DNA of 64,000 bases from Enterobacter asburiae (GCF_024599655.1 NZ_CP102247.1:2542001-2606000), one strand, 5' to 3'; shown: positions 52,307 to 61,321, numbered from the stretch's first letter. Notes: generated by a model not told the origin, from the sequence alone. Numbers and translations: made by a program.

Positions 52307-52846
52307 TTACAGTGCGCCCAGCTGTTTCATCAGCGTCAGGTTGTCCTCAATATGCCAGTTAGCCACAATCTTACCGTCAGCGATCTCATAAATATCCGTG
52401 GCGATAAAATCTATTTTTTGCCCCTTTCCTTTCAGCTTGCCAAATGTCCCGGTGAAGGTACCGTGAAAATGTAAATGCGAAACCACGCGATTGCCTGAAA
52501 TAATCATTTGTTCAACGTCACAGCGCAAATCAGGCACGGCGGCACGAAACGCCCGGGAGGCTAAAATAGCGCCTTCAGGACCTTGCTTACGACCTTCTGG
52601 GGGCGTCTTATCGATGAAATTCACCGCCAGCGCATCACGCGCCAGGGACTCTTCTCCCGTATTCCAGAAGGTTGCATATTCTCTGGCAGCATTTTCATTC
52701 ACCTTTAATTGCGCCTGTGAAAGGCTCTTATCAATAATAAGCTGTTTCGGCTGCAGAAACTCCAATTGCGCCGAAAATACGGTGCCGGATAGACCTGCAA
52801 GAATAAGCATCGCGACAGCTGAACGAATACACGTCGTATATTTCAT
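52307..52846 (-). CDS. Secreted SnoaL-like ester cyclase family protein
   Basis: 179 aa from ATG 52846, chosen because it starts a Sec signal peptide (MKYTTCIRSAVAMLILAGLSG…FSA) directly. A longer frame upstream runs over the alkene reductase end. The mature part has the SnoaL/ester-cyclase pattern: ENAAREYATFWNTGEESLARD, DLRCDVEQMIISGNRVVSHL, FHGTFTGTFGKLKGKGQKI and ATDIYEIADGKIVANWHIED. Periplasmic location is inferred. It follows the reductase gene by 19 bases and is probably co-transcribed with it. Confidence 0.8.
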   Translation of the reverse strand: MKYTTCIRSAVAMLILAGLSGTVFSAQLEFLQPKQLIIDKSLSQAQLKVNENAAREYATFWNTGEESLARDALAVNFIDKTPPEGRKQGPEGAILASRAFRAAVPDLRCDVEQMIISGNRVVSHLHFHGTFTGTFGKLKGKGQKIDFIATDIYEIADGKIVANWHIEDNLTLMKQLGAL

Positions 52847-52865
52847 GATATCTCTCAATAATTTA

Positions 52866-53990
52866 TCAGGATAACTGCAAATCGTTATTTTGAACGTTAT
52901 ATGATGGGTAATCGGTATATCCCGTGGCGGTGCCGCCAAACAGCGTGGCGGGGTCGCGTACCTGGGCAAGAGGCAGCTGGTGCGCCAGCCGGTGGGGTAA
53001 ATCCGGGTTGGCAATAAACGGCCGTCCGAAGGCAATCAAATCGGCATAGCCGGCGGCAAGGATCTTTTCCGCTTTTTCACGGCCATAGTTCCCCGCGACG
53101 ATAAGGGTTCCTCGAAACGTCTCGCGAAGCGATTGACGGAACTGTTCAGGTATCTGCGGCGCATCGTCCCAGTCGGCTTCCGCCAGGTGGATGAACGCAA
53201 TGCCTTGTTGTTCACACCAGGCCGCGAGAGCGAGTATGGCTTCCGACACCTGCGGATCGTTCATCCCGCGCTGGGTGATAAACGGGGAAAGGCGGATGCC
53301 CGTACGCTCGGGGCCAATGGCCTCCGCAATCGCAGTTAACACCTCCTGAGCAAAGCGGATCCGGTTCGCCAGCGTGCCGCCGTACTCGTCCGTGCGTTTG
53401 TTGGAGGTTTGACGCAGGAACTGGTCGATCAGATAGCCGTTTCCACCGTGAACCTCCACGCCGTCAAAACCGGCCTGAACGGCATTTAGTGCCGCCTGAC
53501 GATAGTCTGCGATGATGCTGTAAATATCCTTGCGCGAGAGCGTTCTCGGCTGCGGGCAGTCAACCATTTGGCCTTCTCCCTGATCATTCACCACCCACAC
53601 CTGCGCGTCCGGCGCCAGCGCTGACGGCGCAACGGGCTGACCATCCTGATGAAAACTGGGGTGCGACATTCGGCCGACGTGCCAGAGCTGCGAAAAAATC
53701 ACCCCGCCCGCCTGATGCACGGCGCCCGTGGTGAGCTGCCATCCTGAAACCTGCTCAGGCGAATGGATGCCCGGCGTCCATGAGTATCCTTGCCCTTGAG
53801 GCGAAATCTGCGTGGCTTCCGTGATGATTAATCCAGCGCTGGCCCGCTGCCGGTAATACTCCGCCATCAGCGCGGAGGGAATATTTCCCGGTTGCAGGGA
53901 GCGCGCGCGGGTCATCGGCGCCATGACGATACGATTTTTCAGGTCCTGCTGACCCAGCCTGTAGCGTTCAAAAAGTGAGGTACGTTGCAT
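52866..53990 (-). CDS. Alkene reductase (old yellow enzyme family)
   Basis: 374-aa FMN-dependent NAD(P)H reductase of activated C=C bonds, nitro-esters and related electrophiles, in the NemA group. The barrel start LFERYRLGQQDLKNRIVMAPMTRARS carries the flavin-binding segment, FSQLWHVGRMSHPSF the Gln/His region, and VEVHGGNGYLIDQFLRQTSNKR the substrate-binding His…Asn and phosphate-site residues. Divergent from a LysR gene with an inverted repeat between them. Confidence 0.92.
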   Translation of the reverse strand: MQRTSLFERYRLGQQDLKNRIVMAPMTRARSLQPGNIPSALMAEYYRQRASAGLIITEATQISPQGQGYSWTPGIHSPEQVSGWQLTTGAVHQAGGVIFSQLWHVGRMSHPSFHQDGQPVAPSALAPDAQVWVVNDQGEGQMVDCPQPRTLSRKDIYSIIADYRQAALNAVQAGFDGVEVHGGNGYLIDQFLRQTSNKRTDEYGGTLANRIRFAQEVLTAIAEAIGPERTGIRLSPFITQRGMNDPQVSEAILALAAWCEQQGIAFIHLAEADWDDAPQIPEQFRQSLRETFRGTLIVAGNYGREKAEKILAAGYADLIAFGRPFIANPDLPHRLAHQLPLAQVRDPATLFGGTATGYTDYPSYNVQNNDLQLS

Positions 53991-54032
53991 GTTTTCACCC
54001 CTTATGGTTTGGATGAAATCACTTTACAGGCG

Positions 54033-54068
54033 GCATCTGGTTTTGATAATTACGCTAAAGGCAGATGC
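54033..54068. promoter_or_regulatory. Inverted repeat in the reductase/LysR divergent promoter
   Basis: GCATCTG at 54033-54039 and CAGATGC at 54062-54068, exact complements, with 22 bases between them. Located between the start codons of the divergent alkene reductase and LysR genes; candidate LysR binding region. Confidence 0.55.
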
Positions 54069-54089
54069 ACTTTTCGGAAAATATGAATA

Positions 54090-55001
54090 ATGGGCAAACT
54101 CGAAGACATGGCGTTACTGGTGGAAGTGGCCGAGGCCGGCGGTCTTTCTGCCGCCGGACGACGCCTGTCCCTTTCCCCCGCCACCATGACGGCCAGGCTG
54201 AAGGCGATTGAGGAGCGTTACCAGACGCGTCTGTTTCACCGCTCAACGCGGTCCATCACGCTGACCCGCGCCGGAGAAGAGTTTTACCATGCCGCACTGC
54301 GCGTGCTGGAGGAGGTGCATCACGCCGAGTCGCTATTAACGCAAAAAGAAGGCGTGCTCAGCGGCAACATTCGCCTTTCTGCACCCTCGGACTTTGGTCA
54401 ACAGTATCTTAGCCCCGCCGTTGTGGAATTCTCCCGACGCCATCCTGAGGTTAAATTTTTCATCTCGCTAAGAGAACACGTTGAGGATCTGGTCGCTAAC
54501 CGGCTGGATATGAGCGTGCGTTTCGGCAATCTGCCGGACAGCAGTCTTGTCGTCAGAAACATCCGTCCGAACCATCGGGTGCTGGTCGCCTCCGGGGAGT
54601 ATCTTAACGAGCGCGGAATCCCCTCCACGTTTGCAGATTTAACCCGTCACCGGTGCCTGGCGCTTGAGTCTCAAGGCGTGGTGATGAACGAATGGCGCTT
54701 TGAAACCAGTGGCGAGGAAAGCATTGTTCGCGTAGAGCCTGCCATGGTGTGCGACGACGGGGCATTGCTTCGCCAGTGGGCTCTCAGCGGGGCTGGCATC
54801 GCGGGGAAATCGTGGTGGGACGTCAAAGACGATGTTGAAACCGGAAGGCTCATGGTGCTGTTTGCCGACAGCTTCACCGGCTTCAGCCGATACGATCGCA
54901 AAGATGTCGGGCTGCAGTTTGTTTACCCGCAGCGCAAACTGCAGCCGCTTCAGGTCACGGCGTTTAGCCAGTTTTTTCTCGACTGGTTAAAAAAACATTA
55001 A
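54090..55001 (+). CDS. LysR-family transcriptional regulator
   Basis: 303 aa. Helix-turn-helix at residues about 5-55 (DMALLVEVAEAGGLSAAGRRL, SPATMTARLKAIEERYQTRLF), then the effector domain (SGNIRLSAPSDFGQQYLSPA, MSVRFGNLPDSSLVVRNI). It belongs to the subgroup that controls adjacent oxidoreductase genes. Divergent from the alkene reductase with 99 bases between the starts. Inducer unknown. Confidence 0.88.
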   Translation: MGKLEDMALLVEVAEAGGLSAAGRRLSLSPATMTARLKAIEERYQTRLFHRSTRSITLTRAGEEFYHAALRVLEEVHHAESLLTQKEGVLSGNIRLSAPSDFGQQYLSPAVVEFSRRHPEVKFFISLREHVEDLVANRLDMSVRFGNLPDSSLVVRNIRPNHRVLVASGEYLNERGIPSTFADLTRHRCLALESQGVVMNEWRFETSGEESIVRVEPAMVCDDGALLRQWALSGAGIAGKSWWDVKDDVETGRLMVLFADSFTGFSRYDRKDVGLQFVYPQRKLQPLQVTAFSQFFLDWLKKH

Positions 55002-55113
55002 ATTAAATCGCGTCAGGCAGCTGCGGTTAATTTCTCGCCAAAATAAGAGATAGCGCGCATTTCGATGACAACCGCGGGACTACCCTAGGAGCGGTTTTCA
55101 GGAGGTACAAAAT

Positions 55114-55428
55114 ATGAAAAAGCTTCTGATATGCTGTTTGTTTGGTAATACCGCAAACGCTCTCGCCAAAAAGATGCAGTCTCTGGCAGAACGCGAAGGC
55201 TATCCGCTGATGATTAGCGCCGTTGGGCTGGATAACTTCGCCAGTGTCGCTCCCGCTTTCGATGGTTTCCTCGTCGCGCCGCACATTCAGTACAAACTCG
55301 ATGAGATAAAAGAAACGGTGGGTAATACGCGTTCAATCGCCATTATTGAGAGCCTGCCCTATGCGTCCCTGGACGCGAAGAAAGTGTTAAATTTCGTGAA
55401 GGAAAAGATGCCTGAACTGGCTGCCTGA
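55114..55428 (+). CDS. PTS system lactose/cellobiose-type IIB-like protein (orphan)
   Basis: 104 aa, the size of free-standing EIIB of the lactose/cellobiose PTS family. The phosphocysteine loop appears as LLICCLFGNTANALAKKMQ: a cysteine is present, but the usual CxxGxST(S) loop is altered to CLFGNTA. Also VAPHIQYKLDEIKETVGNT. AGGAGG lies upstream of the start. No IIA or IIC gene is nearby, so it either works with distant subunits or has a regulatory role. A hairpin follows the stop. Confidence 0.78.
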   Translation: MKKLLICCLFGNTANALAKKMQSLAEREGYPLMISAVGLDNFASVAPAFDGFLVAPHIQYKLDEIKETVGNTRSIAIIESLPYASLDAKKVLNFVKEKMPELAA

Positions 55429-55435
55429 CAGATAA

Positions 55436-55456
55436 GGCCGCATCGGTTTTGCGGCC
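55436..55456 (+). terminator. Terminator-like hairpin behind the IIB-like gene
   Basis: GGCCGC, loop of nine bases containing TTTT, GCGGCC. Lies seven bases after the stop; no T-tract follows. Confidence 0.5.
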
Positions 55457-55735
55457 TCCACTCACCCGCCGATCAAAACACGGTTTCCCCAGACATTCTA
55501 ATCATATTGTGTCCACGCTCGGCTTAAGCAAAAACGGCTCCGTTCAGCGCAAGGGAGTTGAGCTGAAACCCTCGCTTATCGCAGACAGATAGATGCCATA
55601 GTGCACGAAAAACAGTGATACACTTACCCCACCTGGTTGATCGTCCCGTCTGAACGGCGCATGATGAATGACGGTAACCAAAGCACGAAATGGTCACTCG
55701 TTGTTAATCGTAGCCTGTCACGCTAAGCTTAAATA
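55457..55735. promoter_or_regulatory. Intergenic region upstream of the TetR gene
   Basis: About 280 bases with no supported gene. The only clear signal is the TetR-type operator at 55674-55697. Confidence 0.5.
55674..55697. promoter_or_regulatory. Operator candidate O1 upstream of tetR (7-10-7)
   Basis: GTAACCA, ten-base spacer, TGGTCAC: an inverted repeat with one mismatch, 39 bases before the TetR start. Same arms and spacer length as the site at 56354-56377. Confidence 0.72.
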
Positions 55736-56350
55736 ATGACTAAAAATATGAACCCCCCATCAGCACGTGGTCCACTTGACCACGCGGTCAGAGAGCAAAT
55801 CGTCGAAGCCGCTTTTGAGCACTTCGGTCACTACGGCTATGAAAAAACCACCGTCGCCGAACTGGCTAAATCCATCGGTTTTTCAAAGTCCTACATTTAT
55901 AAGTTTTTCGATTCCAAACAGGCCATCGGCGAGGTGATCTGCGCTAACCGCCTGGAGCTGATCATGGCGGCGGTGCTTTCAGCCATCGAAGATGCGCCTT
56001 CAGCAAGCGAAAGATTACGCCGCCTTTTCAAAGCGCTCACCGAGGCGGGAAGCGAGCTGTTTTTCCACGACCGTAAGCTATACGACATTGCCGCCGTCGC
56101 CGCGCAGGAGCAGTGGCCGTCAACCCAAAAGTATAGTGAAAGCCTGATGAAGCTGATTGAGAGCATCATTATCGAAGGCAGGCAGGCCGGCGAGTTTGAA
56201 AGAAAAACGCCGCTGGATGAGATTACCGGTGCCGTCTACATGGTGATGTGCCCTTACATTAATCCCGTTCAGCTGCAGTACAACCTCGAAATGGCCCCCA
56301 CGGCGGCAGTGCTGCTCTCTTCACTGATTTTAAGAAGCCTGGCCCCCTAA
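55736..56350 (+). CDS. TetR/AcrR-family regulator of the RND efflux operon
   Basis: 204 aa. The helix-turn-helix is VREQIVEAAFEHFGHYGYEK followed by TTVAELAKSIGFSKSYIYKFF (residues about 17-60); the C-terminal domain binds an unknown ligand. It precedes the adaptor and RND genes on the same strand. Matching operators upstream of itself and of the adaptor indicate auto-repression plus repression of the pump, the usual AcrR-type logic. Confidence 0.88.
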   Translation: MTKNMNPPSARGPLDHAVREQIVEAAFEHFGHYGYEKTTVAELAKSIGFSKSYIYKFFDSKQAIGEVICANRLELIMAAVLSAIEDAPSASERLRRLFKALTEAGSELFFHDRKLYDIAAVAAQEQWPSTQKYSESLMKLIESIIIEGRQAGEFERKTPLDEITGAVYMVMCPYINPVQLQYNLEMAPTAAVLLSSLILRSLAP

Positions 56351-56353
56351 TTT

Positions 56354-56377
56354 GTGACCATTGACAATTTTGGTCAC
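56354..56377. promoter_or_regulatory. Operator candidate O2 over the adaptor promoter (7-10-7)
   Basis: GTGACCA, spacer ttgacaattt, TGGTCAC: perfect arms. The spacer holds a consensus -35 TTGACA (56361-56366); GAGAAT at 56384-56389, 17 bases on, is a possible -10. Binding here would directly block the promoter. Confidence 0.78.
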
Positions 56378-56424
56378 TAGTCAGAGAATGCGGATACCGT
56401 CCTGCTACGTCAAAAAGGTTTCCC

Positions 56425-57534
56425 ATGCTCAGGCTCACTTCAGCCCGCATTGCCGTTTGTCTCCTGCCGTTTGCCCTGGTGGCGTGCGGCGATATTTCCG
56501 CGAGTGACGATCCGCGCACAAAGCCACCCCTCGTCAGATCCGCATCCGTCGAGCTTGCGAACAATACCTCCCGCGCCTTCACGGGCGTGGTGGTCGCAAG
56601 AACGCAAAGCGATTTGGGTTTCAGAGTTCAGGGAAAAATCCTTGAGCGACTGGTTGATACGGGTCAGACCGTCAAACAGGGTCAGCCCTTGCTGCGCCTG
56701 GATCCGGTTGACCTGAAATTACAGGCCCAGGCGCAGCAGCGCGCGGTGGATGCAGCCCAGGCGCGCGCGCGAAAAGCCTCCAGCGATGAGGCGCGCTATC
56801 GCGGTCTCGTGGCTTCCGGTGCCGTGTCGGCCTCGGAGTATGACCAGATCAAAGCGGCGGCCGATACGGCCAGGGCCGATCTCAGCGCCGCCCGGGCGCA
56901 GGCCAGCGTGGCGCAAAACGCCACGGGCTATGCCGTACTGCTGGCGGATTCCGACGGCGTGGTCATGGAGACGCTCGCCGAGCCGGGTCAGGTCGTCAGT
57001 GCCGGACAGGTGACGATCAGGCTCGCCAGAGCGGGACAGCGTGAAGCGCTCGTGCAGCTTCCGGAAACCCTGCGCCCTGCCGTCGGCAGCGAAGCGCAGG
57101 CCACACTTTATGGCAATGAAGAACACCCGGTCACCGCAACGCTGCGCCTGCTGTCTGACTCGGCCGATGCCACGACCCGCACGTATGAAGCCCGTTACGT
57201 GCTGGATGGCATGCTGGCGAACGCGCCGCTGGGGGCGACCGTCACGCTGAACATTCAGGATAATAAAGCGGAAGGTCAGATCATGCAGGTCCCGCTGGCC
57301 TCACTCTATGATGCAGGAAAAGGTCCCGGCGTCTGGCGCATTTCCGCCCAGCCGGCAAAGGTCGCATGGACGCCCGTCAAGGTGCTGAGCGTGGGTGAAG
57401 ATGCGGTGCAGATCACGGGCGGGGTGAAGCCCGGTGAGAAGATTGTTGCGTTAGGCGCACATCTTCTGCACGAAGGTGAGGTCGTCAGGCTTGCTAAACA
57501 ACGCACTGCCGCCCTGGCGGAGAACACACCATGA
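56425..57534 (+). CDS. RND efflux periplasmic adaptor lipoprotein
   Basis: 369 aa membrane-fusion protein. Lipoprotein signal ends in LVAC (Cys21: MLRLTSARIAVCLLPFALVAC). First lipoyl half LGFRVQGKILERLVDTGQTVKQG, then a coiled coil (about residues 95-160), the second half GVVMETLAEPGQVVSAGQ, a beta-barrel and a membrane-proximal domain (VPLASLYDAGKGPGVWRIS). Overlaps the RND gene by four bases (ATGA). It resembles adaptors of the MexH/VexA-like group; substrates unknown. Confidence 0.9.
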   Translation: MLRLTSARIAVCLLPFALVACGDISASDDPRTKPPLVRSASVELANNTSRAFTGVVVARTQSDLGFRVQGKILERLVDTGQTVKQGQPLLRLDPVDLKLQAQAQQRAVDAAQARARKASSDEARYRGLVASGAVSASEYDQIKAAADTARADLSAARAQASVAQNATGYAVLLADSDGVVMETLAEPGQVVSAGQVTIRLARAGQREALVQLPETLRPAVGSEAQATLYGNEEHPVTATLRLLSDSADATTRTYEARYVLDGMLANAPLGATVTLNIQDNKAEGQIMQVPLASLYDAGKGPGVWRISAQPAKVAWTPVKVLSVGEDAVQITGGVKPGEKIVALGAHLLHEGEVVRLAKQRTAALAENTP

Positions 57535-60500
57535 GCGGAAGCCGCTTCAACCTGTCAGCGCTGGCCGTCCGCGAACGTTCCATCACGCTGTTTCTTATCG
57601 TTCTGGTCACGATTGCCGGAATTTACGCCTTCTTTGGGCTCGGGCGCGCGGAAGATCCGCCCTTCACGGTAAAGCAAATGACGGTGATAACCGTCTGGCC
57701 GGGCGCCACCGCGCAGGAGATCCAGGATCAGGTCGCCGAACCGCTGGAAAAGCGCCTGCAGGAACTCAAATGGTATGACCGTACCGAAACCTATACCCGT
57801 CCCGGCATGGCGTTTATTACATTGTCATTGCAGGACAAGACCCCGCCTGCCGAAGTGCAGGAGGAGTTCTATCAGGCGCGTAAGAAGCTTGGAGATGAAT
57901 CGCAGCGTCTTCCGGCGGGCGTCATCGGCCCGATGATCAATGACGAATTCTCGGATGTCACCTTTGCCCTCTTTGCCCTGAAAGCGAAAGGCGAGCCGCA
58001 GCGGCAGCTGGTACGTGATGCCGAAGGTCTGCGCCAGCAGCTTCTGCACGTTCCCGGCGTGAAGAAAGTGAACATTATCGGCGAACAGGCCGAGCGGATT
58101 TATATCTCCTTCTCCCATGACCGCCTGGCGACGATAGGACTCTCACCCCAGGATATTTTCAATGCCCTCAACAGCCAGAACGCGCTAGCCGCGGCGGGTT
58201 CCATTGAGACCCGAGGCGCGCAAATTTTTATCCGCCTGGACGGCGCGTTCGATGAACTGCAGAAAATCCGCGATACGCCATTTGTTGCTCAGGGCAAAAC
58301 GCTCAAGCTGTCCGATGTGGCGACGGTTGAACGGGGCTACGAAGATCCCCCGACGATGCTCATACGTAATCAGCATGAACCCGCCCTTCTGCTGGGCATC
58401 GTGATGCGCGAAGGCTGGAACGGTCTGGCGCTGGGTAAAGCGCTGGATGCGGCAACGGCAAAAATAAATGATAGCCTGCCGCTTGGTATGTCCCTGACCA
58501 AGGTCACCGACCAGTCCGTGAATATTCGCTCGTCGGTCGATGAGTTCATGATTAAGTTCTTCGTCGCCCTGCTTGTGGTCATGGTGGTGTGTTTTGTCAG
58601 CATGGGCTGGCGCGTGGGGGTGGTGGTTGCGGCGGCGGTCCCGCTGACGCTGGCGGTCGTTTTCGTGGTGATGGAAGCCGCGGGAATAAACTTCGACCGC
58701 GTCACGCTGGGCTCCCTGATCCTCGCCCTCGGGCTGCTGGTTGACGATGCCATTATCGCCATCGAAATGATGGTGGTGAAAATGGAGGAAGGTTACGACA
58801 GAATCAAAGCTTCGGCCTTCGCCTGGAGCCATACCGCCGCGCCCATGCTGGCCGGAACCCTGGTGACGGCCATTGGCTTTATGCCGAATGGTTTTGCCCA
58901 GTCGACCGCCGGGGAATACACCAGCAATATGTTCTGGATTGTCGGCCTCGCCCTGATTGCATCGTGGTTTGTCGCGGTGGTGTTCACGCCCTATCTTGGG
59001 GTGAAGATCCTGCCGGCGATCCCCAAAGTAGAAGGGGGTCATGCCGCCATCTATAACACGCCTCGCTATAACCGTTTTCGCCAGCTGCTTGCCCGCGTTA
59101 TCGCCAGAAAATGGCGGGTGGCCGGGTCGGTGGTCGCCATTTTCATCGTGGCCGTGCTCGGCATGGGTCTGGTAAAAAAACAATTTTTCCCGACCTCCGA
59201 CCGCCCGGAAGTACTGGTTGAGGTCCAGATGCCCTACGGTACCTCGATTGAGCAAACCAGCGCCGCAGCGGCAAAAATAGAAGCGTGGCTGGGCCAGCAG
59301 CCTGAAGCCAAAATTGTCACTGCTTATATTGGTCAGGGTTCGCCCCGCTTTTATCTGGCGATGGCCCCTGAACTGCCCGACCCGTCTTTTGCGAAAATCG
59401 TGATCCTGACGGACAGCGAGACGTCACGCGAGGCGCTGAAGCTCCGGCTGAGAGGCGCTGTCGCCAACGGCCTTGCGCCCGAGGCGCGCGTGCGGGTGAC
59501 GCAGCTGGTGTTTGGCCCTTACTCGCCCTTCCCGGTTGCCTGGCGCGTGACGGGTCCGGATGTCGAACAGGTGCACGACATCGCTGATAAGGTGAAAGCC
59601 GTGCTCCAGGCAAGCCCGTTGATGAGAACCGTCAACACCGACTGGGGGTTACGCGTTCCCGTATTGCATTTCACCCTCGATCAAAACCGCCTGCAGGCGA
59701 CCGGATTAACCTCCAGTGCCGTTGCCGAGCAGCTTCAGTTCCTGCTGTCTGGCGTGCCCGTCACCTCCGTGCGGGAAGATATTCGCTCGGTAGAGGTGAT
59801 TGGCCGCGCGGCGGGAGATATCCGTCTTGATCCGGCAAAAATAGAGGGCTTTACCCTTGTCGGCAATGCGGGACAGCGCGTTCCGCTGTCTCAAATCGGC
59901 AAGATTGAGATCGGTATGGAAGATCCAATCCTGCGTCGTCGCGATCGCACGCCGACGATAACCGTTCGGGGCGATATCGCTAACAATCTTCAGCCACCGG
60001 ATGTGTCGGTCGCCATCATGAAGCAGCTCCAGCCGATTGTTGATGCGCTGCCGGCCGGGTACCGAATCGACATGGCGGGTTCGATTGAGGAATCGGGTAA
60101 AGCCACGCAGGCAATGCTTCCGCTGTTCCCGATCATGATTGCCCTGACGCTGCTGATCATCATTTTGCAGGTGCGCTCAATCTCGGCGATGGTGATGGTC
60201 TTCCTAACCGCGCCGCTGGGGCTGATTGGCGTGGTGCCCGTGCTGTTGATTTTCAACCAGCCGTTTGGCATCAACGCGCTGGTCGGTTTGATCGCCCTTT
60301 CCGGCATTCTTATGCGCAATACGCTGATCCTGATCGGTCAAATCAATCATAACCAGAAGGAGGGTCTAGAGCCGTTCCAGGCGGTGGTTGAAGCGACGGT
60401 CCAGCGCGCACGCCCGGTCCTTCTGACCGCCATGGCTGCCGTGCTGGCGTTCATTCCCCTGACGCATTCGGTGTTCTGGGGCACGCTTGCCTGGACGCTG

Positions 60501-60620
60501 ATAGGCGGAACGCTGGGCGGGACGATCATCACCCTCGTCTTCCTGCCCGCGATGTATGCGATCTGGTTCCGGATCCGCCCAGCGGAACAACGCGTGCTGC
60601 ACCCCACAGAAAACGTGTAA
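57531..60620 (+). CDS. RND efflux transporter permease (HAE1-like)
   Basis: 1029 aa inner-membrane proton-driven pump of the AcrB fold. N-terminal helix ITLFLIVLVTIAGIYAFFGLG; the proton-relay pair Asp405-Asp406 in LILALGLLVDDAIIAIEMM corresponds to AcrB D407/D408; a second half repeats the topology (IAGSIEES-like periplasmic segment, then MIALTLLIIILQVRSISAMV). Coupled to the adaptor gene. No outer-membrane channel gene follows, so the pump probably borrows TolC or another channel. Confidence 0.93.
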   Translation: MSGSRFNLSALAVRERSITLFLIVLVTIAGIYAFFGLGRAEDPPFTVKQMTVITVWPGATAQEIQDQVAEPLEKRLQELKWYDRTETYTRPGMAFITLSLQDKTPPAEVQEEFYQARKKLGDESQRLPAGVIGPMINDEFSDVTFALFALKAKGEPQRQLVRDAEGLRQQLLHVPGVKKVNIIGEQAERIYISFSHDRLATIGLSPQDIFNALNSQNALAAAGSIETRGAQIFIRLDGAFDELQKIRDTPFVAQGKTLKLSDVATVERGYEDPPTMLIRNQHEPALLLGIVMREGWNGLALGKALDAATAKINDSLPLGMSLTKVTDQSVNIRSSVDEFMIKFFVALLVVMVVCFVSMGWRVGVVVAAAVPLTLAVVFVVMEAAGINFDRVTLGSLILALGLLVDDAIIAIEMMVVKMEEGYDRIKASAFAWSHTAAPMLAGTLVTAIGFMPNGFAQSTAGEYTSNMFWIVGLALIASWFVAVVFTPYLGVKILPAIPKVEGGHAAIYNTPRYNRFRQLLARVIARKWRVAGSVVAIFIVAVLGMGLVKKQFFPTSDRPEVLVEVQMPYGTSIEQTSAAAAKIEAWLGQQPEAKIVTAYIGQGSPRFYLAMAPELPDPSFAKIVILTDSETSREALKLRLRGAVANGLAPEARVRVTQLVFGPYSPFPVAWRVTGPDVEQVHDIADKVKAVLQASPLMRTVNTDWGLRVPVLHFTLDQNRLQATGLTSSAVAEQLQFLLSGVPVTSVREDIRSVEVIGRAAGDIRLDPAKIEGFTLVGNAGQRVPLSQIGKIEIGMEDPILRRRDRTPTITVRGDIANNLQPPDVSVAIMKQLQPIVDALPAGYRIDMAGSIEESGKATQAMLPLFPIMIALTLLIIILQVRSISAMVMVFLTAPLGLIGVVPVLLIFNQPFGINALVGLIALSGILMRNTLILIGQINHNQKEGLEPFQAVVEATVQRARPVLLTAMAAVLAFIPLTHSVFWGTLAWTLIGGTLGGTIITLVFLPAMYAIWFRIRPAEQRVLHPTENV

Positions 60621-60654
60621 ACTACCATGAGTAGATAACACATCTGAGGAAAGC

Positions 60655-61248
60655 ATGGTTGTTAAGCGCTTAAGAAAAGAGGACCGCCGCGTGCAGCTGC
60701 TGGAGGTTGCACGCGGAATCGTTCGTCAGCAAGGCACGGAGGCGTTGACGCTTGGCTACCTGGCCGAGCGGGCCAACGTGACCAAGCCTATCCCCTACGA
60801 CCACTTTGGCGATCGAGAAGGATTGCTGATGGCGCTGTACCAGGACTATAGCGATCGGCAGCTGGCGAAATTCCGCGAGACGCTGGCGGTCGACAGCAAA
60901 ACGCTGGAAAAGACGATCCGCTTTTTCAGCGCCGCCTATATCGACTGCGCCATTACCGCCGGGCCTGAAACCGGGCCAATCGCCGCGGCGCTGTCCGGTT
61001 CCCACGCGTTGCAGACGTTTCGTGAGGCATGCGTGGCCGAATGTGCCGACTGCCTGCGTACCGCGCTTTCCCCTTTTGTCACGCTGAAAGGCGTTCAGGG
61101 GGAAGCGGCACTGACGGCCATCATTGGCGCAGCGGACGCGCTCAGCACCGCCGCAGGCAACGGCGTGCTCGCCCGGAATGTTGCGGAAGATACGCTCAGC
61201 GGCGCCATGACCGGCGTGCTGGAGACCTACGTGAATAGCACAAAATGA
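60655..61248 (+). CDS. TetR/AcrR-family regulator
   Basis: 197 aa. Helix-turn-helix at residues about 8-55 (EDRRVQLLEVARGIVRQQGTEA, LTLGYLAERANVTKPIPYDHF). GAGGAAAG precedes the start. It begins 35 bases after the RND stop on the same strand and ends 73 bases before the flavodoxin-like reductase gene. By layout it is most likely the regulator of that reductase, though read-through from the pump operon is possible. Confidence 0.87.
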   Translation: MVVKRLRKEDRRVQLLEVARGIVRQQGTEALTLGYLAERANVTKPIPYDHFGDREGLLMALYQDYSDRQLAKFRETLAVDSKTLEKTIRFFSAAYIDCAITAGPETGPIAAALSGSHALQTFREACVAECADCLRTALSPFVTLKGVQGEAALTAIIGAADALSTAAGNGVLARNVAEDTLSGAMTGVLETYVNSTK

Positions 61249-61262
61249 TCGCTTTGGACGGA

Positions 61263-61290
61263 TTGACACCTAAGTTACCAATAGTAATAT
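61263..61290 (+). promoter_or_regulatory. Promoter with overlapping inverted repeat before the reductase gene
   Basis: TTGACA at 61263-61268 and TAATAT at 61285-61290 with a 16-base spacer. Within it, TTAC (61275-61278), caata, GTAA (61284-61287) forms a small inverted repeat that overlaps the -10, a typical repressor position. Confidence 0.55.
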
Positions 61291-61321
61291 AGGCATCAGT
61301 TCTCACCCATTCGAGGTCGCT

